Below, piece after piece: positions 43,155 to 52,627 of a stretch of DNA of 64,000 nucleotides. Made by a program: the position numbers and the translations under genes. Numbering within the stretch: the stretch's first letter is position 1; each line of letters starts with the position of its first letter. The DNA comes from GCA-2733415 sp049614485 (lineage in GTDB: Bacteria > Bacteroidota > Bacteroidia > Flavobacteriales > Flavobacteriaceae). The stretch is taken from contig JBMZDR010000003.1 in assembly GCA_049614485.1 (NCBI GenBank), positions 1-64,000 of the forward strand, written 5' to 3'. The notes below the pieces were generated by a model, which ran no database searches, was not told the origin of the DNA, and saw only the letters and a list, made by a program, of their open reading frames with translations.

Positions 43155-43940
43155 TTATAAAGAGTTAGCAATTAATTCAGCAACATCAAGAACTTCTATT
43201 TTTCCTTCTTGTTCTTTAGCTTTTACTCCATCAGTCATCATTGTGTTACAAAACGGACATCCAGTAGCAATGATTTCAGCAGACGTTTCCATAGCGTCCT
43301 CAGTACGCAATACATTAATATCTTGAGAACCATTTTCAGGCTCCTTAAACATTTGTGCACCACCTGCTCCACAACATAATGAATTTAACTTGTTGCGTTT
43401 CATTTCAACCAAGTTCACTTCAAGCTGCTCCATTAATTCTCTAGGCGCATTAAACACACTGTTTGCTCTTCCTAAATAGCATGGGTCATGAAAAGTAACT
43501 TTCTTTCCTTTATACTCGCCACCATCAACTGTGATTTTACCTTCTTTTAATAAGTTCTGCAAAAACTGAGTGTGGTGTAGCACTTCATATGTTCCGCCCA
43601 ATTCAGGATACTCATTCTTTATTGTATTATAAGAATGCGGACAACAGGTTACTATTTTCTTTACTTCATACGCATTTAACACCTCTATATTGGTAATCGC
43701 TTGCATTTGAAATAAAAACTCATTTCCAGCTCTTTTTGCGGCATCACCACTTGAGCTTTCTTCAGTACCTAAAACTGCAAAATTCACATTTGCTTTATTA
43801 AGTATTTTCACAAAAGCACGTGATATTTTTTTTGCTCTATCATCAAAACTACCAGCAGACCCTACCCAAAATAAGATATCTGGTGTTTGTCCTGCTGCCA
43901 TCATATCTGCCATTGTTGGCACTTTTAATGCTTCACTCAT
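43155..43940 (-). CDS. CCG-domain (HdrB-like) iron-sulfur protein
   Basis: The 261-residue protein resembles the B subunit of heterodisulfide reductases. The second CCG unit is complete, with Cys154 in FHDPCYLGRAN, Cys189-Cys190-Gly and CPFC at 228-231. In the first unit the usual Cys positions are Ser: VGSAG (Ser28), ESSSGD (Ser63) and CPHS (Ser103). Only one cubane-like or noncubane cluster is then expected. It lies 83 bases after the membrane ferredoxin-type gene and probably forms a complex with it. Partner acceptor and donor are not known; a quinone or thiol disulfide is inferred. Confidence 0.85.
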   Translation of the reverse strand: MSEALKVPTMADMMAAGQTPDILFWVGSAGSFDDRAKKISRAFVKILNKANVNFAVLGTEESSSGDAAKRAGNEFLFQMQAITNIEVLNAYEVKKIVTCCPHSYNTIKNEYPELGGTYEVLHHTQFLQNLLKEGKITVDGGEYKGKKVTFHDPCYLGRANSVFNAPRELMEQLEVNLVEMKRNKLNSLCCGAGGAQMFKEPENGSQDINVLRTEDAMETSAEIIATGCPFCNTMMTDGVKAKEQEGKIEVLDVAELIANSL

Positions 43941-44023
43941 AAGTTGTATGCTTTAAACTTGAAACTTGTAGCTCAAGTATTGTATTTAGTATATTAATTT
44001 AATTGATTTAAAATGAAAGTGAT

Positions 44024-45331
44024 TTATTCGTCAACCCATTTTAAACGATCCATTTGATTGTATGGCCATGGCGCTCCGTTGTTTTCAACGTTTTGCATCA
44101 TGTTATTTAATTCAGCTGGAGCTGCACTCTCTTCCATAACTAAATAACGACGCATATCCATAATTATACTTAACGGATCAATATTTACTGGACAAGTCTC
44201 AACACAAGCGTTACAACTTGTACAGGCCCAAATTTCTTCTTTTGTTATCCAATCGAATAAATTTTTACCATCATCTTTAAACTCTCCGTTATTGGCATCA
44301 ATGTTTTTACCCACTTCCTCTAAACGGTCACGTGTATCCATCATCACTTTACGAGGTGATAATTTCTTACCCGTTAAGTTTGCAGGACATTCACTTGTAC
44401 AACGTCCACATTCAGTACAGGTATAGGCATTTAACAAATTCACCCATGATAAATCAGTAACATCTTTTGCTCCGAATGTAGAAATTTCTTCTTCTGCCCC
44501 TTCTTCAGGCATTGCATACGGATCTGCACTTGGATCCATCATCATCATTACCTCTTTAGTGACATTAGCATCATTTGTAAACTGACCTTTTGGCTTTAAG
44601 TTGGCATAAAATGTGTTTGGAAACGCTAGTAAAATATGCAAGTGCTTAGAGTAGTATAAGTAATTTAAGAAGATTAAAATTCCGACAATATGTAACCACC
44701 ACGCGCCTCTTTCAATAAGGTGCAGTGAGCTATCTTCTAATCCTGAAAATAATGGTGCAATAAATTGACTGATGACATTACCCGTATTCATGGCTTGAAA
44801 ATGAACATCTGTAGCATTCATAACTAAGAATAAAGTCATTAAAATCATTTCGAAATATAAAATCATATTTCCATCAGATTTTGGCCAACCTTTCATTTCG
44901 TCTTTCCAGAAACGCTTAATTTTAATTACATTTCTTCTAATCCAAAATATGATAACTGAAACTAGTACTAAAAATGCTAAAACTTCAAAGTTTCCGATTA
45001 AGAAGCCGTAAACTGATTCTGGTAATACTTGAGAGAAGATACGGTGTGTGCCAAAAATACCGTCTATGACGATTTCTAAAACTTCAATATTTATTAAGAT
45101 GAACCCAACATAAACTACAATATGCAACAATCCTGAAACAGGGCGACGTACCATTTTACCTTGCCCTAAAGCAATTTTCGCCATGTTTTTCCAGCGTTCA
45201 GGCTTGTTATCTGTTCTATCAATATCTTTCCCTAATTTAATATTTCTAATTAGTGATTTGATATTTTTAGCAAAAAACCAGATTCCGGCTCCTAATATGG
45301 CTACAAATAAAATATTGTCAATGTATTGCAT
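44024..45331 (-). CDS. Membrane-bound 4Fe-4S dicluster protein (HdrC/HdrE-like)
   Basis: This 435-residue protein has an N-terminal membrane domain of about five helices (residues 5-235), similar to the NarI/HdrE type. A cytoplasmic ferredoxin domain has two clusters: CTECGRCTSECP (Cys305, 308, 311, 315) and CTSCNACVETCP (Cys370, 373, 376, 380). The membrane part has conserved His such as His70 and His214 that could bind heme b. It should pass electrons between the quinone pool and the neighbouring CCG protein. It is 31 bases after mlaD, so it may share that operon. The physiological donor is unknown. Confidence 0.88.
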   Translation of the reverse strand: MQYIDNILFVAILGAGIWFFAKNIKSLIRNIKLGKDIDRTDNKPERWKNMAKIALGQGKMVRRPVSGLLHIVVYVGFILINIEVLEIVIDGIFGTHRIFSQVLPESVYGFLIGNFEVLAFLVLVSVIIFWIRRNVIKIKRFWKDEMKGWPKSDGNMILYFEMILMTLFLVMNATDVHFQAMNTGNVISQFIAPLFSGLEDSSLHLIERGAWWLHIVGILIFLNYLYYSKHLHILLAFPNTFYANLKPKGQFTNDANVTKEVMMMMDPSADPYAMPEEGAEEEISTFGAKDVTDLSWVNLLNAYTCTECGRCTSECPANLTGKKLSPRKVMMDTRDRLEEVGKNIDANNGEFKDDGKNLFDWITKEEIWACTSCNACVETCPVNIDPLSIIMDMRRYLVMEESAAPAELNNMMQNVENNGAPWPYNQMDRLKWVDE

Positions 45332-45362
45332 AGTTATCCTCTTATTATATACTTAAACTAAA

Positions 45363-46307
45363 TTATTTTGTTGATTCTGCGTTTGCAGGTTTACTATATG
45401 GTATTTCTTTTTTCGATAAAATTCTAAAGTAACGCTTTGGGTGTAATTTGATGTCTTGTAGTAATTCTTCCAACTCTTTTGCAGCAGCTTCGAAATTATT
45501 ATACAGTTTTTCATCTTTCATCAATTTACCCATAGTTCCTTCTCCAGATTCTATTGATGACAATACACCATTTAGGTTGTTTAATGTTTTGTCTAAACCA
45601 GCAACTGTTTCTCCTAAATTAGCTTTTTCTAAGGTATCACCTAATTTTTTAAATGATTTTGCAGTTTGTGAGAAATCAGACAATAAGATGTTTAATTTAC
45701 TGTTATCTTTCTCTATCAAATTATATATAGAATATGATAACCCTCTAAAAGATTTTAATGTCTTATTTAGTTCAGACACTGCATTTTTCAGTCCTTTTTC
45801 AGAATCATCTTCAACTAAAGTATTTAAATTAAGGAGTAGCGTATCAGCTGTTTTAAGTGTCGCATCTAACCCTGTGCTTAGTCCTGAAAAATTCTTTGTT
45901 AAACTTGTTACCAAACCATGCTCTACTTCTGATTTTAAGAAATCATTTTTCTGAGCATAATCTGTATCATCTGCTGGAATAATTGTGATGGCATTACCTC
46001 CCATAATACCTAATTCATATAATCTTATGGTACTATTTTTTGAGAATTTAAACCGACTATCTACAGAGAAAGAGACTCTTGTTTTTCCTGTTTCAAAATC
46101 ATATGTAATAGCTTCTACTTTACCAACTCTGTTTCCTTTTACTGTTACTGGAGCTGATGGTGCTAAGGCGTTATAATTAAATTCTGTATAGAAAACATTG
46201 TCATTACTGAATAAATCTTTTCCTTTTAAATAACTAAAGCCAAAAATGAATAAGGCTATAGAACCTAAAACTAATATAGCTGTTTTAATTTCCTTTGAAA
46301 TTTTCAA
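45363..46307 (-). CDS. mlaD: MlaD family (MCE domain) protein
   Basis: MCE proteins carry lipids between the outer and inner membranes. The 314-residue protein has one N-terminal helix (11-28) and an MCE domain (about 37-115) with APSAPVTVKGNRVGKVEAI and ELGIMGGNAITIIPA. A long helical region with repeated SxxLxxxL patterns follows, typical of the coiled needle part. The start is TTG at 46305-46307, because no ATG lies upstream in frame and a TATTTTTG box precedes it. Permease and ATPase partners are not in the window. Confidence 0.9.
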   Translation of the reverse strand: MKISKEIKTAILVLGSIALFIFGFSYLKGKDLFSNDNVFYTEFNYNALAPSAPVTVKGNRVGKVEAITYDFETGKTRVSFSVDSRFKFSKNSTIRLYELGIMGGNAITIIPADDTDYAQKNDFLKSEVEHGLVTSLTKNFSGLSTGLDATLKTADTLLLNLNTLVEDDSEKGLKNAVSELNKTLKSFRGLSYSIYNLIEKDNSKLNILLSDFSQTAKSFKKLGDTLEKANLGETVAGLDKTLNNLNGVLSSIESGEGTMGKLMKDEKLYNNFEAAAKELEELLQDIKLHPKRYFRILSKKEIPYSKPANAESTK

Positions 46308-46332
46308 TGTACTAGTTGTATTGATGAACTCA

Positions 46333-46340
46333 CAAAAATA
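46333..46340 (-). promoter_or_regulatory. -7 promoter box of the mlaD/Fe-S operon
   Basis: The minus strand reads TATTTTTG, a perfect TAnnTTTG match, 25 bases before the TTG start of mlaD. Confidence 0.45.
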
Positions 46341-46395
46341 ATAATTATTTACTTATAATCACTCTAAATATAAAGCTTCGTAAAATTATACAAAC

Positions 46396-47484
46396 TTACT
46401 TTTTCAACACTTGAGATAATGGCACTTTCACACCGTCTTTAAAAGCAACTACAAAACTAGTGGTATACCCTTTAGCTACGGCTGCCGCCTTAATATCTTG
46501 AGCTACTGTATAATCATTAGTATGACCACTAAAGTATTTATACAATTGACCTTGTTGAACTTTTGATAACTCTGTTAAGCCTTTAAAATTGTAAGACTTT
46601 AATGCTAAATTTTTAGAACTAGCGGCTAACTGCACTTTAAAAACAACATCATTGTAGACAGAGGCTTCTGATAAATCTTCCTCCATTTCAGGAACTACAC
46701 TCCCCTTTTCAACAGCATTTTTATACTCTAAAATAGATTTAACAATTGAGCTTGATATTTGCTGCTGACCAGCTTTAGAATTTAAATAAGCGCCTTCCTT
46801 TTTATTAGTGATAAACCCTGTTTCTATCAATACACTTGGCATGTATGTATTGTGCATTACCCACAAACTGGCTTGTTTAACGCCTCTACTTTTACGCTTA
46901 TTTAACTTTGCAAAATTTGTTTCTATCAAATTAGCCAACATAATACTTTGATCAACATATTCTTCTTGCATTAAGGTTAGTCCAATTAATGATGCAGGTG
47001 AACTCGGATCAAACCCTTCATAATTTTCTTCATGATCATCTTCAAGAAAAATCACTTCGTTTTCTTCTTTGGCAATATCTAAGTTTCTATTTGTATTACC
47101 AACGCCTACAACAAATGTTTCTGTTCCGCTAGCTTGTGTATGGTGTGCATTACAATGTATAGATACAAATAAATCTGCATCAGCCTTATTGGCAATTCTT
47201 GCGCGCTCACGAAGCTTTACAAACACATCTGTTTTACGTGTGTAAATGACTTTTATATTAGGGTTTTTCTCTAATTCTTTACCTACTTGAAGCACTATTT
47301 TAAGCGCAATCTCTTTTTCTGTATAACCCAAATCTGTAGGCCTCCCAGGGTCATGACCACCATGACCTGCATCTAGAACAATTACAAACTTATCACCTGT
47401 TACTGGTGGCGTTGTATCACTTAAAGCAAATGATGATAAAACAAAAACACCGATGATCAATAAAACTCTATTTAATTTACACAT
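46396..47484 (-). CDS. N-acetylmuramoyl-L-alanine amidase with SPOR-like C-terminus
   Basis: The enzyme cuts peptide stems from peptidoglycan during cell separation. The 362-residue protein has a signal peptide (about 1-22) and an Amidase_3 domain. Zinc ligands are in LDAGHGGHDPG, the YTEKEIAL Glu and SIHCNAHH. The catalytic Glu lies in LIETGFITN. The C-terminal VVFKVQLAASSKNLALKSYN region resembles a SPOR peptidoglycan-binding domain. The start is ATG 47484, two codons after a weak TTG. The gene is divergent from the LptD-like gene. Confidence 0.92.
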   Translation of the reverse strand: MCKLNRVLLIIGVFVLSSFALSDTTPPVTGDKFVIVLDAGHGGHDPGRPTDLGYTEKEIALKIVLQVGKELEKNPNIKVIYTRKTDVFVKLRERARIANKADADLFVSIHCNAHHTQASGTETFVVGVGNTNRNLDIAKEENEVIFLEDDHEENYEGFDPSSPASLIGLTLMQEEYVDQSIMLANLIETNFAKLNKRKSRGVKQASLWVMHNTYMPSVLIETGFITNKKEGAYLNSKAGQQQISSSIVKSILEYKNAVEKGSVVPEMEEDLSEASVYNDVVFKVQLAASSKNLALKSYNFKGLTELSKVQQGQLYKYFSGHTNDYTVAQDIKAAAVAKGYTTSFVVAFKDGVKVPLSQVLKK

Positions 47485-47559
47485 ATTCAACCTCTATTTT
47501 TAATGCTATATTGTGTATTAAAATTTTCTAAAAAATAAATCTACACAAAAAATATATCG

Positions 47560-47567
47560 TATGTTTG
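47560..47567 (+). promoter_or_regulatory. Candidate -7 box of the LptD gene
   Basis: TATGTTTG matches TAnnTTTG. If used, transcription starts after the ATG at 47561 and the TTG at 47565, leaving the later GTG or TTG as the start of the gene. Confidence 0.4.
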
Positions 47568-47615
47568 ACACTCCAAAAACTAAGCCATACTTTTACAAAA
47601 ATAGAATTTACATTG

Positions 47616-50327
47616 GTGCATTCAAAAAGCTTACATATACTTTTAGTAACATTTTTAGGGTTGTTTATTAACAATTTTAGTGTTGCACAAGAGCTACCTT
47701 CAAAAGGCAATGTGATAATCTCTGATTCTATCCCAACAAAAAGACAGGTTGTAAACATGCCTAAATCTACCGAGTTTGAGCAACTAAACTCTGAAGTAAT
47801 TGATACCATTAAACCTAAAGACTCTATCATTACTAAAGAAACGCTGACGGATGTTGTAAAATATAAAGCAAAAGAATTTATTAAAATTAACCGCAGAAAA
47901 CAACTCATGTATTTGTATGATACTGCAGAAATAAACTACGGTGACTTAAACATTCAAGCAGGTAAAATAATTATCAATTATGGCAAAAGTGAAATTTATG
48001 CTTTTGGAATAAAAGATTCTACAGGGTATACTCAATCACCTATATTCACACAAGGCTCTAACATTGTTGAGCCAGATTCTATACGGTATAACTTTAAAAC
48101 ACAGAAAGCACTTATTTTCAATTCTAGAACAGAACAAACCGGAATGAATTTAAAAGCTGAAGTAACCAAAAAAGAAAACGACTCTGTTTATTATGTAAAA
48201 AATCTAATATTAACAACTTCTAAAAACCTAGAAGATCCTGAATACCACATTAAAGTACGAAAAGCTAAATTGGTTCCTAAAAAGAAAATTGTGAGTGGTG
48301 TTGCTAACATGTTTATTTATGGTGTCCCAACTCCTTTAGGAATTCCTTTTGCATATTTTCCGTTAACTGAAGATAGAGCCTCAGGGTTTATTATCCCAAC
48401 TTTTGGAGAAAACAACCAACGTGGTTATTTTATTCAAAATGGAGGGTACTATTTTGCTGTAAGTGATTATTTTGACCTAACTATTTTAGGTGATTTTTAC
48501 ACCAATGGTAGTTACGGGTACAACATTAGCAGTGATTATAAAGTTAATTATAAATTTAACGGTCGTTTTGGATACCGACAAGAAAACTTGATCACTAGTG
48601 AACGTGGTTTTCCTGATTACAGTAAAACAAACATCTACAATTTACAGTGGTCACATAGTCAAGATGCCAAATCAAATCCGAACTCTCGATTTTCAGCAAA
48701 TGTAAACTTAGGAAGTAGTTCTTACTACACCCAATCTACCAATCAATACAATGCAAATAATAACTTAGTAAACACCTTAAGTTCATCCATATCTTACAAT
48801 AAAACATTTCAAGGAAAATATGGTGGAAATATTTCAGCAACAGCCACACATTCACAAAACACAAACACTCAGCAAATAAATATGACGCTTCCTAATTTAC
48901 AAGGGAGTTTTAACAGAATTTACCCTTTTGAACCAAAAGTTGGCAGTAAAAAGGGAATCATAGAAAACATCAATTTACAATATTCATTTGCTGCTGAAAA
49001 TAGAATTACGACTACAGATGAGTTTTTCTTTAAAAAAGAAATGTTTGATGATGCTAAAATGGGAGTTAGACACTCAATCCCTTTAAACACAAACTTCAAA
49101 GTTTTAAAATACTTTAGTCTATCTGCCGGAGCACAATACAATGAAATTTGGAATTTTGAAAAAGTAAACAAGTATTTTGACGCTACAACACAAGAGGTCA
49201 TCACAAATATTGACAAAGGTTTTGCGACATATAGAACTTATAATTTTTCATCAAGCATAGGAACCACATTATACGGGATGTATAAGTTTGATAAAGCTGA
49301 TACTGGTAAAAAAATTCAAGCTATACGACACGTCGTAAGACCAAATGTTAGTTACAACATCAACCCATCATTTGACCGCTACTATGAGAGTTATAAAAAA
49401 AATATAATTACAGCAAGCGGTACAACTTATGAGGATATTGAATACAGTCCGTTTGAAAACTCAATTTACGGTTCTCCTGGCAAAACATATTCTAGTGCAA
49501 TCGGGTTTGGTATAGGAAACTCTTTAGAAGCTAAAGTGAGAGATAAAATAACCGATTCAACAGAAGTAACCTATAGAAAAGTTAGCATTTTAAACAATTT
49601 AAATTTCTCAAGTTCATACAACGTTGCTGGTGATTCTTTAAAAATAAGTCCCGTAAGTATTTCTGGAGGAACACAACTCGCTAACAACAAGTTAAATGTT
49701 AACTTTAACATGTCATTAGACCCATATGCATTAGATAACAATAACCGTCGAATTGATAAGTTTAACATTAACAATAACGGGAGTTTATTTCGATTAACAA
49801 ATGCAAACCTAACTTTAAACTACGCATTTTCAAGCAAAGATTTTGAGAAAGGAACATCTGACAACACAACTAAAAACTCAACCACTTTTAATAGTACAGA
49901 AGACTTATTAGGCATAACAAATGATTTAAGCAAATCAAGCTTTGATGACAATGAAGATGACGAAAAGAAAGATGTAAAGCTATACAATTACAAAATGCCT
50001 TGGAGTTTACGTTTAGCTTATTCTGTAGCATACAATAATTTTACACGTCAGAATGAAATTTCAAGTAATTCATTAATGTTTTCCGGAGATGTTGAATTAT
50101 CACCACGCTGGAACATTGGAGTTTCTTCGGGTTATGATATAAAAAATAAAGGTTTTACACATACTAACTTGCGTTTTGAACGTGATTTATTAAGTTGGAA
50201 AATGAATTTCAACTGGGTGCCATTTAGCGTTAATAAGTCATGGTTTTTCTTCATCGGAATTAAATCATCAGTATTAAGTGATCTTAAGTGGGACAAACAA
50301 CGTCAGCGAGACAAACTAATTAACTAA
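47616..50327 (+). CDS. lptD: LPS-assembly protein LptD-like outer-membrane protein
   Basis: LptD inserts lipopolysaccharide into the outer leaflet of the outer membrane. The protein has about 900 residues. It has a signal peptide, HSKSLHILLVTFLGLFINNF, and an OstA-like periplasmic domain (about 60-230, with MYLYDTAEINYGDLNIQAGK). A long beta-barrel includes FAYFPLTEDRASGFIIPTFGE and ends in aromatic strands. No in-frame ATG precedes the signal peptide; a GTG at 47616 or TTG at 47613 is the best start. The TTG at 47565 lies within a candidate promoter box. The gene is followed by ridA after 14 bases. Confidence 0.85.
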   Translation: MHSKSLHILLVTFLGLFINNFSVAQELPSKGNVIISDSIPTKRQVVNMPKSTEFEQLNSEVIDTIKPKDSIITKETLTDVVKYKAKEFIKINRRKQLMYLYDTAEINYGDLNIQAGKIIINYGKSEIYAFGIKDSTGYTQSPIFTQGSNIVEPDSIRYNFKTQKALIFNSRTEQTGMNLKAEVTKKENDSVYYVKNLILTTSKNLEDPEYHIKVRKAKLVPKKKIVSGVANMFIYGVPTPLGIPFAYFPLTEDRASGFIIPTFGENNQRGYFIQNGGYYFAVSDYFDLTILGDFYTNGSYGYNISSDYKVNYKFNGRFGYRQENLITSERGFPDYSKTNIYNLQWSHSQDAKSNPNSRFSANVNLGSSSYYTQSTNQYNANNNLVNTLSSSISYNKTFQGKYGGNISATATHSQNTNTQQINMTLPNLQGSFNRIYPFEPKVGSKKGIIENINLQYSFAAENRITTTDEFFFKKEMFDDAKMGVRHSIPLNTNFKVLKYFSLSAGAQYNEIWNFEKVNKYFDATTQEVITNIDKGFATYRTYNFSSSIGTTLYGMYKFDKADTGKKIQAIRHVVRPNVSYNINPSFDRYYESYKKNIITASGTTYEDIEYSPFENSIYGSPGKTYSSAIGFGIGNSLEAKVRDKITDSTEVTYRKVSILNNLNFSSSYNVAGDSLKISPVSISGGTQLANNKLNVNFNMSLDPYALDNNNRRIDKFNINNNGSLFRLTNANLTLNYAFSSKDFEKGTSDNTTKNSTTFNSTEDLLGITNDLSKSSFDDNEDDEKKDVKLYNYKMPWSLRLAYSVAYNNFTRQNEISSNSLMFSGDVELSPRWNIGVSSGYDIKNKGFTHTNLRFERDLLSWKMNFNWVPFSVNKSWFFFIGIKSSVLSDLKWDKQRQRDKLIN

Positions 50328-50341
50328 TAAACTTTTTATAG

Positions 50342-50728
50342 ATGACTAAACGAATCATTACTACAAAAGACGCCCCTGCTCCAATAGGTCCATACAACCA
50401 AGCAGTATTAGTAAACGAAACTACGTTGTACACCTCCGGTCAAATAGCTCTAGACCCAAATACAATGGAACTTGTTTTAGGTAATATTTCTATTGAAACC
50501 AAACAAGTAATGGAGAACATGAAAGCCGTACTTAAAGCAGCCAATATGGACTTTGAAAATGTTGTAAAGACATCTATTTTTATTTCAGATATGACTAATT
50601 TTACTGAAATAAATAAAATCTATGCCACCTACTTTAATGAAGCCACTGCCCCAGCTAGGGAGACTGTGGAGGTAGCATGTTTGCCAAAAAATGTAAATGT
50701 AGAAATCTCTATGACAGCTATAAAATAA
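50342..50728 (+). CDS. ridA: RidA family reactive-intermediate deaminase
   Basis: RidA hydrolyses reactive enamine/imine intermediates made by PLP enzymes such as threonine deaminase. The 128-residue protein has APAPIGPYNQAVLVN, LYTSGQIALDP, SIFISDMTNF and ATAPARETVEVACLP, where the Arg binds the substrate carboxylate. Length and motifs are typical. It begins 14 bases after the LptD gene and ends only five bases before the convergent kinase gene, with no clear terminator between. Confidence 0.95.
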   Translation: MTKRIITTKDAPAPIGPYNQAVLVNETTLYTSGQIALDPNTMELVLGNISIETKQVMENMKAVLKAANMDFENVVKTSIFISDMTNFTEINKIYATYFNEATAPARETVEVACLPKNVNVEISMTAIK

Positions 50729-50733
50729 CGTGA

Positions 50734-51582
50734 TTATCGATTAAGATGATAGGCTACCAAATTATCAATTGGTTTCTGAATAAAATTACCCGTATTCAAT
50801 CGAAATGACTTTAAAGCTATTTTTAACTCATCTTGCAACAAATAAGCAATACTTCCTACAAAATGTATGGGCAAATCATAAACTCTATCATACTGAGTTA
50901 TTTGGTTTTCAATAAAATCAGCAAATCCTTTTTTAATAATTTCAGAGCAATACGCTTCATTTTTATGCTTAATTAAAAACGATGCAAAACTTGCTAAGTA
51001 AGAATTTGGGCTACCTTTTTTATATAGGTTTAACTTAACATCATCTGGGTATAAATTATAAGATTTCTGGAATTTTTCATGCAGTTTTTTAGGCATTTTT
51101 TTATAAAAATAGTCTTGCAATAAAATTTTCCCAAAATAGTTTCCTGAAGCATCATCCATTAAAACATAACCCAATGAAGGAATTTTTGAAATGAGCTCAT
51201 CTTTGCCGTTAAAATAAGAACAATTACTTCCTGTACCCAAAATACAAACAATACCGGGTTTTCTATCTGAAACAGCATAAGCCGCAGCATAAATATCTTC
51301 TTTAACAACTATCGTTGCAGACTCAAAAAGCTCTTCTAAAACAGTTGAAAGAATTTTATTAGGTGTTTCCGTACCACAACCAGCACCATAAAAATAAACC
51401 TGATGTATATTTTGTGCATGGGCCATCACTTCTGCATTTGAAGTGATGGTTTTATACAAATCTGATTCTGAAAACACTGTAGGGTTAAGGCCTTTAGTAG
51501 TTGTACTACTAACAATGTTTTTATTTGTGTCTATTAAAATCCAATCGGTTTTTGTTGAACCGCTATCAGCTATTAAAATCAT
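50734..51582 (-). CDS. BadF/BadG-type ATPase, likely N-acetylglucosamine kinase
   Basis: The 282-residue protein belongs to the ASKHA kinase group. It has the phosphate motif ADSGSTKTDW (5-14), the second motif LGTGSNCSYFNG and a Gly-rich SIAYLLQDEL region. Bacteroidal members are usually GlcNAc kinases that phosphorylate amino sugars. It is the last gene of the pfkA-orphan-gapA operon, 19 bases after gapA. A link to glycolysis by amino-sugar entry is reasonable but inferred. Confidence 0.82.
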   Translation of the reverse strand: MILIADSGSTKTDWILIDTNKNIVSSTTTKGLNPTVFSESDLYKTITSNAEVMAHAQNIHQVYFYGAGCGTETPNKILSTVLEELFESATIVVKEDIYAAAYAVSDRKPGIVCILGTGSNCSYFNGKDELISKIPSLGYVLMDDASGNYFGKILLQDYFYKKMPKKLHEKFQKSYNLYPDDVKLNLYKKGSPNSYLASFASFLIKHKNEAYCSEIIKKGFADFIENQITQYDRVYDLPIHFVGSIAYLLQDELKIALKSFRLNTGNFIQKPIDNLVAYHLNR

Positions 51583-51601
51583 CTTAAATTCTGTATCTAT
51601 A

Positions 51602-52600
51602 TTAATCTAAACTCGCTGAATACACAGTTAAATCTACTAATTTATTAGCGTAACCAAATTCATTATCATACCATGCAATTAACTTAAAAAAGCGACTATT
51701 TAACTCAATTGAAGCTGTTGCGTCAAAAATAGAAGTTCTAGTATCACTTACAAAATCTTGAGATACTAAAGGATCTGTTTCATATCCTAAGATCCCTTTC
51801 AACTCGTTCAAAGATGCTTTTTCAACAGCTGCTTTAATAGCCTCTAAAGATGTTGCTTTAGATGTTTTTACAGTAAGATCTACTACTGAAACATCTGCGG
51901 TAGGAACTCTAAATGCCATACCTGTTAATTTTCCTTTTAATTCAGGAATAACTTTGGTCACTGCAATTGCCGCACCTGTTGTTGTTGGTATAATGTTATT
52001 CATTGCTGCACGTCCTCTAGTCCATTTGCTCGAAGGGCCATCAACAATTTTTTGAGTAGATGTTGCCGCATGAACCGTGGTCATTAAGCCCTCTTCCAAA
52101 CCAAAATTATCATGAATCACTTTTGCAAGTGGTGCTAAACAATTTGTGGTGCAAGAAGCGTTTGATATTATTTTATCTGACGGTTTAACATCGGTATGGT
52201 TTACCCCCATTACAAACATAGGTGCATCTTTAGAAGGTGCAGAAAGCACAACACGCTTAACACCTTTGTCTTCTAAATGTGTACTAGCTTTATCTGTGGT
52301 TGTAAAAAAACCTGTACATTCCAATATGTACTCTGCACCTACTTTACACCATTCAATATCAGCTGGATTTCGTTCGGCTGTGATTCTAATTTCATTACCA
52401 TTAACAATTAACTTCCCATCAGCAACTTTTACAGTTCCTTTAAATCGTCCATGAACCGAATCATACTTTAATAAATAAGCTAAGTAATCAACATCTAACA
52501 AATCGTTAATTGCTACTACCTGCACATTGTCTTTTGCAATTGCCGCCCTGAAAGCCAGCCTACCTATTCTTCCAAAACCATTTATTCCTATTTTTATCAT
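51602..52600 (-). CDS. gapA: Glyceraldehyde-3-phosphate dehydrogenase
   Basis: GAPDH oxidises glyceraldehyde-3-phosphate with NAD and phosphate. The 332-residue protein has the Rossmann motif GINGFGRIGR (5-14) and the catalytic Cys150 in SNASCTTNCLAPL. It also has the sulfate-loop TVHAATSTQK and SWYDNEFGY-like IAWYDNEFGYANKLVDL. After strand two it has INDLLD, which favours NAD. Motifs and length are fully standard. It follows the 94-residue membrane protein and pfkA in one operon. Confidence 0.98.
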   Translation of the reverse strand: MIKIGINGFGRIGRLAFRAAIAKDNVQVVAINDLLDVDYLAYLLKYDSVHGRFKGTVKVADGKLIVNGNEIRITAERNPADIEWCKVGAEYILECTGFFTTTDKASTHLEDKGVKRVVLSAPSKDAPMFVMGVNHTDVKPSDKIISNASCTTNCLAPLAKVIHDNFGLEEGLMTTVHAATSTQKIVDGPSSKWTRGRAAMNNIIPTTTGAAIAVTKVIPELKGKLTGMAFRVPTADVSVVDLTVKTSKATSLEAIKAAVEKASLNELKGILGYETDPLVSQDFVSDTRTSIFDATASIELNSRFFKLIAWYDNEFGYANKLVDLTVYSASLD

Positions 52601-52627
52601 ATTATATTTTTCACTGATTATTTAAAT

